DNA of 43,865 nt from Paratractidigestivibacter sp963605405 (GTDB lineage: Bacteria; Actinomycetota; Coriobacteriia; Coriobacteriales; Atopobiaceae): NCBI GenBank assembly GCA_963605405.1, contig CAVCUP010000023.1, forward strand, positions 1-43,865, in the 5' to 3' direction. A program made the translations under genes and the position numbers. This document shows, piece by piece, positions 24,771-31,156 of this stretch; the first letter of the stretch is position 1, and each line of letters opens with the position of its first letter. The notes under the pieces are model-generated. The model was not told where the DNA came from, ran no database searches, and saw nothing but the letters and a program-made list of their open reading frames with translations.

Positions 24771-26651
24771 ATGGTTAATTTTAAGATTGCGAACATCCTT
24801 CTTTCCGAGGATTCGCAGTTTCTCGGCTCGCCTCATATGCTTTGCCGTTCCACGAAGCCGTTCTTTCTTGGGGAGGACGGTGACTGGTGCCTGAGGGGTG
24901 CCGGCAAGCACGACTTCACCACGTTCTTCAATGCGCTTTCGATCAAGAAGTGGCATCAGTACAGCGTCGCCGAGAGATTCGGCCTTCATCTTGAGGTCAA
25001 GGGATCTGCCTGTGTTGTTTCCCAGACGTGCGCCGGGGCATTTAGCTACTACTCCGAGCTTGTTGACGGGAAGTCAGTGGAAATCGCCGAGTCTGATGAG
25101 TGGCAGTCGGTTGATTTCGAGATTTCCGAGTCCACCGAGGACGTCCTCGTCTCCTTCGTCATTGATTGCGAGAGAGACGTCAAGATTCGCAATGCCTACT
25201 ATTACGCCATCGTCGACGAGTCGCAGGTTCGCGATGTGGAGCTCGCGCTTTGCACCACGACCTTTAAGAAGGAAGAGTACATCACCCGAAATATTGAGCT
25301 TGTTAAGCAGCAGATTCTCGCTTCGAGCGACGCCATTGCGAAGCACTTCCACATGCACGTTGTCGATAACGGCCGCACGCTCGATGCAGAGGGGCTTTCG
25401 GGCGAAGGCGTCACCGTCCATCCCAACGATAACGCCGGCGGCGCAGGTGGATTTGCCCGCGGCATGATCGAGGCCATGGAAGGCGACCCTCGAGCTACCC
25501 ACGTCCTGCTCATGGACGACGACGTGCTGATCTCGCCAGAGAGCATTATCAGGACCTACAACCTGCTCTGCCTTGTGAACGACGAGTACGCCGATGCCTT
25601 TGTTTCCGGTGCCATGATGAATATGGACGAGCCCTATATTCGCTGGGAGGAAATGGGCTTTATCGGCACCGGGGGAGCGTTCCACCCCATTAAGCCCATT
25701 GCGCGCATGGATGTTCTCCATGACGTCGTCGCGAACGAGACCTTCGATATACCGAGCTATATTTCCGATTGCCGCGATCAGGAGCAGTGCTATGCCGCCT
25801 GGTGGTACTGCGTTATCCCGATGTCGCAGATTGAGGCCCACGGACTTCCGGTTCCCGTGTTCGTTCGCGGAGACGATGTCGAGTACAGCCGCCGCTGCAA
25901 GCCCAAGTTCATCACTATGAACAGCATCTGCATCTGGCATCTCTCGTTCCAGATGCGCTACAACGCCGCGCAGGAGCGTTACCAGATGACCCGTAACTGC
26001 CTCATCGACCAATTCGCAAGCAATTTCGCGCCTATGAGTGAATTCTCCAGGCAGATTCGCGGCACCTTCAACCTTGAGCTCAGCAAGTTCAACTATGCCA
26101 ACGCAGAGCTCGTGCTGCAGGCTATTGAGGACTTCCTTAAGGGGCCGGAGTGGATCATGCAGCCCGTTGCCCAGAAGGCGTTCATGGATGCCAACAAGAA
26201 CTCCGAGAAACTTCGTCCTATCGAGGAGATGCGCGATGAGCTTCTCGAATTGGGCGTGGATGTAGATGGGCTTACCGATTGGAAGGTTTACCGCGATAGG
26301 CCTATCTCCGACCGAGATCGCAAGCTCTATGCCTTCACGCGCAACGGCAGCAGGTCGTTTGGTGGCCTGACCGAGTCTGGCAAGGTCGCGGTTATCGATA
26401 ACGTGGGCTGGGCCGAGCCCATCGGCAAGCTGTTTGGGGCCGAATATATCGTTGCGATTGATGTGCCGAATAAGAAGGCCGTTATTCGTCACAAGGACGC
26501 CGCGAAGTTCCAGGAGCTCGAAAAGCGCTATCAGGCCGATAAGGCCGAGTTCCGCCGCCGTCACGACGAGCTTAAGAAGGCGTACTCCGAGGCCCTTCCG
26601 AAGATGACTTCTGTTGAGTTCTGGAAGGGGTACCTGGGTCTCGACAAATAA
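24771..26651 (+). CDS. GlfT2-like galactofuranosyltransferase
   Basis: The 626-residue protein follows the GlfT2 plan: an N-terminal beta-rich domain (residues 1 to about 150), a GT-A domain and a helical C-terminal domain. The metal-binding triad MDDDVLIS lies near residues 248-255, VRGDDVEYSRR near 364-374 supplies the catalytic Asp pair, and CIWHLSF near 387-393 supplies the metal-binding His. In mycobacteria GlfT2 polymerises galactofuranose from UDP-Galf for the wall arabinogalactan. The UDP-galactopyranose mutase gene directly downstream strengthens the assignment. The actual linkage and chain length here are unknown. An intrinsic terminator follows the stop. Confidence 0.9.
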   Translation: MVNFKIANILLSEDSQFLGSPHMLCRSTKPFFLGEDGDWCLRGAGKHDFTTFFNALSIKKWHQYSVAERFGLHLEVKGSACVVSQTCAGAFSYYSELVDGKSVEIAESDEWQSVDFEISESTEDVLVSFVIDCERDVKIRNAYYYAIVDESQVRDVELALCTTTFKKEEYITRNIELVKQQILASSDAIAKHFHMHVVDNGRTLDAEGLSGEGVTVHPNDNAGGAGGFARGMIEAMEGDPRATHVLLMDDDVLISPESIIRTYNLLCLVNDEYADAFVSGAMMNMDEPYIRWEEMGFIGTGGAFHPIKPIARMDVLHDVVANETFDIPSYISDCRDQEQCYAAWWYCVIPMSQIEAHGLPVPVFVRGDDVEYSRRCKPKFITMNSICIWHLSFQMRYNAAQERYQMTRNCLIDQFASNFAPMSEFSRQIRGTFNLELSKFNYANAELVLQAIEDFLKGPEWIMQPVAQKAFMDANKNSEKLRPIEEMRDELLELGVDVDGLTDWKVYRDRPISDRDRKLYAFTRNGSRSFGGLTESGKVAVIDNVGWAEPIGKLFGAEYIVAIDVPNKKAVIRHKDAAKFQELEKRYQADKAEFRRRHDELKKAYSEALPKMTSVEFWKGYLGLDK

Positions 26652-26669
26652 GAATCAGTCGGCTTGATC

Positions 26670-26710
26670 GGACGCTTTAGCTGAATGCCCAAGCTAAAGC
26701 GTCCATTTTT
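26670..26710 (+). terminator. Intrinsic terminator just upstream of glf
   Basis: A perfect 13-bp stem (GGACGCTTTAGCT / AGCTAAAGCGTCC) with a 9-nt loop is followed by ATTTTT. It ends only 25 bases before the glf ATG, so glf transcription must either pass through it or start in the short gap after it. Confidence 0.85.
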
Positions 26711-26735
26711 ACATCAACAAGAAAGGAATTTAGAG

Positions 26736-27857
26736 ATGTCTGAATACGACTACCTGGTTGTCGGGGCCGGCCTTTCCGGCGCGGTTTTTGCCAATGCGGC
26801 GAAGAGAGCCGGAAAGACCGTTCTCGTGATCGATCGCAGGGATCACATCGCGGGCAACATTTACACCGAGGATGTCGAGGGAATCAATGTCCACAAGTAC
26901 GGCGCCCATATCTTCCACACGTCAATGAAGGACGTCTGGGAGTATGTGAATCGTTTTGCCGAGTTCAACAACTACGTGAACTCGCCCGTGGCGAACTTCC
27001 GCGGCGCCATGTACAACATGCCGTTCAACATGAACACGTTCGCGAAGATGTGGCCCGGTGTTGTGACGCCCGCCGACGCTCGGGCAAAAATCGCGGAGCA
27101 GGTCGCGGCCGAGGGCATCTCGGAGCCGTCTAACCTTGAGGAGCAGGCACTCTCGCTTGTTGGGCGGGATATCTTCGAGACCCTCGTTAAGGGCTATACC
27201 GAGAAGCAGTGGGGGCGTGATTGCAAGGAACTTCCCGCCAGCATCATCAAGCGTCTTCCGTGTCGGTTCACCTACGACAACAACTACTTCAACGATCGTT
27301 ACCAGGGAATTCCCATCGGCGGCTATACGCAGATGGTCTCCAATATGCTGGAGGGCGTCGAGACGCGCTGCGGCGTTGAGTACAAGGACCTTGTTGCCGA
27401 GCAGCCCGGGATCGCAACCAAGACGATTTACTGCGGGCCCATCGACGCGTTCTATGACTTCAAGCTCGGGACCCTTGAGTATCGCAGCCTCCGCTTTGAG
27501 TCCGAGGTTCTCGACGAGCAGGACCACCAGGGCGTCGCCGTGGTCAACTACACCGCGCGCGAGGTCCCGTACACGAGAATCATCGAGCACAAGCACTTCG
27601 AGTTCGGAAAGCAGGACAAGACCGTCGTTACCCGTGAGTACCCCGCCGATTGGGAGCCCGGAGACGAGCCGTATTACCCGATCAACGATGCCCGTAACGA
27701 GGAGCTCTATAAGCAGTATGCCAAGCTTGCGGCTCAGGAGGGCAACGTGGTGTTTGCCGGGCGTCTTGGCGGCTACAAGTACTACGACATGGACAAGGCC
27801 ATTGCGGCGGCATTCGATCTTGTGCGTGACGAGCTTAAGGTCGAGCCGACGGAGTAA
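26736..27857 (+). CDS. glf: UDP-galactopyranose mutase
   Basis: The 373-residue flavoprotein interconverts UDP-galactopyranose and UDP-galactofuranose in the cytoplasm. It has the FAD-binding YLVVGAGLSGAVFANAA at the N terminus, then VIDRRDHIAGNIYTE, VHKYGAHIFHTS with the substrate-site His, and GYTEKQWG. The C-terminal VFAGRLGGYKYYDMDKAI closes the flavin site. Length matches the bacterial family. The ATG at 26736 follows AAAGGAATT; an upstream in-frame start would lie inside the terminator stem. It supplies UDP-Galf to the upstream GlfT2-like enzyme. A weaker terminator follows at 27896. Confidence 0.96.
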   Translation: MSEYDYLVVGAGLSGAVFANAAKRAGKTVLVIDRRDHIAGNIYTEDVEGINVHKYGAHIFHTSMKDVWEYVNRFAEFNNYVNSPVANFRGAMYNMPFNMNTFAKMWPGVVTPADARAKIAEQVAAEGISEPSNLEEQALSLVGRDIFETLVKGYTEKQWGRDCKELPASIIKRLPCRFTYDNNYFNDRYQGIPIGGYTQMVSNMLEGVETRCGVEYKDLVAEQPGIATKTIYCGPIDAFYDFKLGTLEYRSLRFESEVLDEQDHQGVAVVNYTAREVPYTRIIEHKHFEFGKQDKTVVTREYPADWEPGDEPYYPINDARNEELYKQYAKLAAQEGNVVFAGRLGGYKYYDMDKAIAAAFDLVRDELKVEPTE

Positions 27858-27895
27858 GGCCTAGAAGCGCGCCCGGTAATCGAGTTCGATTGAAT

Positions 27896-27935
27896 AAAGG
27901 GGGCTGCCAGCTCTATGTACGGCGGCCTCCTTTAT
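27896..27935 (+). terminator. Intrinsic terminator after glf
   Basis: A 13-bp stem with two G-T pairs (AAAGGGGGCTGCC / GGCGGCCTCCTTT) and a 12-nt loop, ending in CCTTTAT. It lies 38 bases after the glf stop. Confidence 0.7.
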
Positions 27936-28198
27936 ATGCGTATATCGTGCGAACGCGAGTACAACGTCCTCGTCGCATTCGGATGGAAGGCCGAGGGCCT
28001 CGCCAGATACGGCATCGCTTAGAGCGGCCTTGAATGGGGCGGGCTTGTCCCGTCTGGTCTCTCGCAGAGTGTGATTGCTGCCGAAGGCCCGGACGAGTTT
28101 CTTCCGAGATTGGCGCTACCGGGCTCTTTTGAATACGCGGAATTGCACTCAGGCGTAAAATCACGTCATTTATCCATCAATCGAGAAAGGAAAGAGTC
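27936..28198 (+). other. Gene-poor stretch upstream of a secreted protein gene
   Basis: About 260 bases with no convincing gene. In one forward frame the translation EYNVLVAFGWKAEGLARYGI, a stop, then LPRLALPGSFEYAELHSGV looks protein-like, which may be chance or a decayed gene end. The final 20 bases hold GAAAGGAAAG, the ribosome-binding site of the gene at 28199. Confidence 0.3.
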
Positions 28199-29986
28199 AT
28201 GCCCATTCACCGTCCCCCTGCGCCGCGCGCCCAGGCGCGTTCCCTCGCGCACGCGGCCCGCGCGTCTATCGCCGCGCTTCTCGCCTGCGTTCTCGCGGTC
28301 GCGCCGCTCACCGCCACGCTCGCGCAGGCCGCCGAGTCCGACGCCGCCGATGAGGTCGTGGGCAATCTCGCCATCGTGGCCTATACGGAGGATCGGAGCA
28401 TCACGGACGGCCATTCCTTCGTGGTCTTCACCAGTTATGTCGACGGCCTCGAGCTGAACTTCACCGACCTCTACGGCTACTACGAGATGACCGACGAGTA
28501 CAAGGCCGCCTGCAAAGAGGACGAGTCGCTTCTCACCTGGCGCTCGCAGTTCGAGGAGGCCAAGGCCGAGGTCGGCTCCGACATCACGATGGAGGAGTAC
28601 GAGCAGACCGGCCAGTTCGAGCGCGGCTCGGTCTACCCCGAGCTCTACCAGGCCGTCTATGACCTCGGCGACGAGAACTTCAAGTCGGTCGAGGGCGAGG
28701 TCAAGGACGGCGACGAGCGTTACCGCCAGGTCTCCTACGACTGCGCGCTCGACGCCGGTGACTATATCTCCATCGGGCTCTATAATCTCTCGTCCTCGTC
28801 CGCGAAGAAGACGCTCTACGACGCGATCGCGAACAGCACCCTCAAGGACGAGCTCGGCGATATCATCGAGAAGAACGCGACCGGCGGCAAGACGAAGGAA
28901 GAGATCTTCGAGATTCTCGCCGGCTACCTTGAGCAGTATCTAAACCATGAGCTGAGTAGCGCTGATCTCCTGGCGATGGTTCTCAGCTATCTTAGGAGAG
29001 TTCTCACCAACAGCGGCTTCGAGGCGGCGGAGCTCCTTATCGATAGCTACAAGAACCGCGTGAACCTCATCGACGGCGACACCAAGGGCGGCATCTACGT
29101 CAACCGCGAGATCTGGCGCCAGAAGGTCTACCAGACCTTGGCTCCCAACCAGATCTACTCCATCGACATCACCCGCTCGCAGCTCGAGCGCATGATGGAC
29201 TTCTACAACAGCGGTTCCGAGAGCCACTATTCCATCTTCACGCACAACTGTGTGTCTGTGTGCACGGGTGCCTGGAACGCCGCCGTGGGCACCGACGCCG
29301 ACGGCAACAAGACCGAACTGAACCTGAGCGGCCTCGACGACTCGTACAAGTACCTCGACGGCTTCTACTCCACGGTGCGCAAGCTTCGCGACAACATCAT
29401 TGTTCTTGGTGAGCAGGACGCGGGCGGCACGTGCTACCAGGCCGACGTCATCCGCGGCGCCGAGGTGCCCGACCCCGATCCGGATGATAACTACACCGGC
29501 TGGAGCGCTGACGGGACCCGCTGGTACGACAACGGCGTCGTCGCCACCGAGCACGCCTTCTTCGACCCCGATAGCGACGCCTGGTACTGGGCCGACGCCG
29601 ACGGCTCCATCGCCCGCGACAAGGACGTCTACATCCCCAAGGACGAGACCAAGAAGAACGCGGACGGCACCTGGGGCGACGGCAAGTGGGTGCGCTTCGA
29701 CGAGGACCGCAAGATGGTCAAGGGCGAGGACTTCCGCTACGGGTCCTGGTACCACTTCGACGAGGTCACCGGCGAGATGGCCCACGGCGACGTCTACCTG
29801 CGCTCCAGCGGCGGCAAGTGGGTGCGCTACGACGCGGTCACCGGCCGCATGGTCTACGGCCTGGACTACCGCTACGGGGCTTGGTACTACTTCGACCCCG
29901 TGACCGGCGCCATGGCCCACGGCGGCGTCTACGTCCCGGCCTGGGGCGCGTACCACTACTTCGACGCCGTCACCGGCAGGGGCTAG
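28199..29986 (+). CDS. Secreted protein with possible permuted papain-like domain and wall-binding repeats
   Basis: The 595-residue protein has a signal peptide (hydrophobic residues 23-45), an unrecognised domain at about 50-425 and the shared aromatic module at about 435-595. In the unknown domain, DGHSFVVF with His72 near the start and IFTHNCVSVCTGAWN with Cys351 near the end recall circularly permuted NlpC/P60-like proteins such as LRAT and DUF4105, where the His precedes the Cys. This link is inference from motif order. The module is close to the lysozyme module in protein (LRSSGGKWVRYD, DYRYGAWYYFDPVTGAMAHG) but differs in DNA. The gene is very GC-rich at third positions and is followed by a strong terminator. 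Confidence 0.8.
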   Translation: MPIHRPPAPRAQARSLAHAARASIAALLACVLAVAPLTATLAQAAESDAADEVVGNLAIVAYTEDRSITDGHSFVVFTSYVDGLELNFTDLYGYYEMTDEYKAACKEDESLLTWRSQFEEAKAEVGSDITMEEYEQTGQFERGSVYPELYQAVYDLGDENFKSVEGEVKDGDERYRQVSYDCALDAGDYISIGLYNLSSSSAKKTLYDAIANSTLKDELGDIIEKNATGGKTKEEIFEILAGYLEQYLNHELSSADLLAMVLSYLRRVLTNSGFEAAELLIDSYKNRVNLIDGDTKGGIYVNREIWRQKVYQTLAPNQIYSIDITRSQLERMMDFYNSGSESHYSIFTHNCVSVCTGAWNAAVGTDADGNKTELNLSGLDDSYKYLDGFYSTVRKLRDNIIVLGEQDAGGTCYQADVIRGAEVPDPDPDDNYTGWSADGTRWYDNGVVATEHAFFDPDSDAWYWADADGSIARDKDVYIPKDETKKNADGTWGDGKWVRFDEDRKMVKGEDFRYGSWYHFDEVTGEMAHGDVYLRSSGGKWVRYDAVTGRMVYGLDYRYGAWYYFDPVTGAMAHGGVYVPAWGAYHYFDAVTGRG

Positions 29987-30012
29987 GCGGGCCCCTCGGG
30001 CGGCTTATTCGC

Positions 30013-30057
30013 GGGCGCCCCCGTCCTTCAGGAAGGGCGGGGGCGCCCCTTGCTTTG
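30013..30057 (+). terminator. Strong intrinsic terminator
   Basis: Nearly perfect complementary arms of 17 bases at 30013-30029 and 30032-30048 (one G-T pair) form a very GC-rich hairpin followed by CTTGCTTT. It marks the end of the surface-glycan locus. Confidence 0.85.
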
Positions 30058-30158
30058 CGGCGGCCGGGGTTTGCCCCTTTCCCTGGGCATGTGTAACAAC
30101 GCAGCGGGTCAAGGGGCGGGGACGCTTGGCGGGTTCGCGGTCGCACCCCGTCGCGCCG

Positions 30159-30854
30159 CTAGACGTTCAGGTACAGGTTCTTGCAGCTGCCGACGTTGAG
30201 GAAGGGCTGCTTCTCTGGGTCATAGATCCTCACGGGATGCGTGCTTGCTGCGTCGAGGCAGTTCTCGAGCCACTCCTCATAGCTCCACATGGGGTCCTCT
30301 TCGGGCCCATAGGGTTCGCCGCGGTAGAAATCCTCGCCGCTTTGGCAGCGTCCGTTCGAGCGGCCGTTGCCTGCTTTATCTGCGGCAGGTTCGGTTCCGG
30401 CCCGATGCTCGCCGACGACGCAGTCGTAGGGGAAGGCGCCCTCGCGGGTCCCGCCGGCTATCAATTCGGCGAGGCGCGCGCCGGGCGATGAGTTGCCGTC
30501 GCCATTGCGATTGGTTGTGTTTATGCTGGCAGTAGTGCCTGTTTCGCGATTCGGCACGGTCTTTCCGGCTTCGGCTGCCCGGGCATGTCCGGCGCTTGCG
30601 GCTGCGTTTCCGGTGCCTGTACGGCCCTCGGCCGTCGCGCCGCCCGTGGCCTCGTCCCCGGCACCCGCTCGTGCCCGCTCCTCCGCGCGCAGGCAGATCA
30701 GGGAGAACAACGCCTTGACCAGGTGCTTGTTGCCCAACTGGCTTTCTGCCACGTATAGGGTGACGGCATCCTCCGGGCTCGCAGCGGGCATCGGCTCCTC
30801 GGGGTCGGGGATGATCTCGATTCCAACGGCTGCGTCGGGGTAGTACACGTCCAT
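30159..30854 (-). CDS. Uncharacterised protein with a disordered middle
   Basis: I do not recognise this 231-residue protein. Residues 1-60 begin MDVYYPDAAVGIEIIPDPEE and contain a possible helix (HLVKALFSLICLRAEERA). Residues 60-165 are rich in Ala, Gly, Thr and Asn and look disordered. Residues 170-231 are better ordered: DFYRGEPYGPEEDPMWSYEE, LENCLDAAS and RIYDPEKQPFLNVG. There is no signal peptide or membrane segment. GAGAGGAGCC upstream of the ATG at 30854 and G/C-ending codons support translation. It stands alone, divergent from the LTA-synthase-like gene. It could be a lineage-specific cytoplasmic protein. Confidence 0.6.
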   Translation of the reverse strand: MDVYYPDAAVGIEIIPDPEEPMPAASPEDAVTLYVAESQLGNKHLVKALFSLICLRAEERARAGAGDEATGGATAEGRTGTGNAAASAGHARAAEAGKTVPNRETGTTASINTTNRNGDGNSSPGARLAELIAGGTREGAFPYDCVVGEHRAGTEPAADKAGNGRSNGRCQSGEDFYRGEPYGPEEDPMWSYEEWLENCLDAASTHPVRIYDPEKQPFLNVGSCKNLYLNV

Positions 30855-31156
30855 CTGCGGCTCCTCTCGCCGGGTCCTTGTGCGTGTTTTACGCAGCTTA
30901 CGCCCCGTATGGGCCGAGTTGTTTTACCGCTTTCTTACGCGTGTCTGCATCGCAGGTCAGCGCCTATGGTTCAGAATCTTATATTCTCAACTCTCGGCGA
31001 GCGACGCAGATTCGCCCGCAGGCGGTCGTTTTCGACCTTATGGGGTCCGAATCGTGAGCCCGGGCCTTACCGTCGGCTGACGCAGATTTAACAATGGTTC
31101 ATACTAGTAAGGTTGAACCCGAGTAAACAGACGATTGAGTTAGGGTTACCTTAACT
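30855..31156. promoter_or_regulatory. Divergent intergenic region with inverted repeats
   Basis: This AT-richer gap of 302 bases holds no gene. Two inverted repeats lie near the plus-strand gene: GGTTCA (31096-31101) with TGAACC (31114-31119), and AGTTAGGG-TTA-CCTTAACT (31138-31156, 7 of 8 pairs), which abuts the ATG at 31157. They could be operators. No promoter hexamers were assigned with confidence. Confidence 0.35.

Noticed and set aside
26685..26735. Upstream start for glf
   Set aside because: The extra residues would be encoded by the terminator stem; the ATG at 26736 has its own ribosome-binding site and matches the family start.
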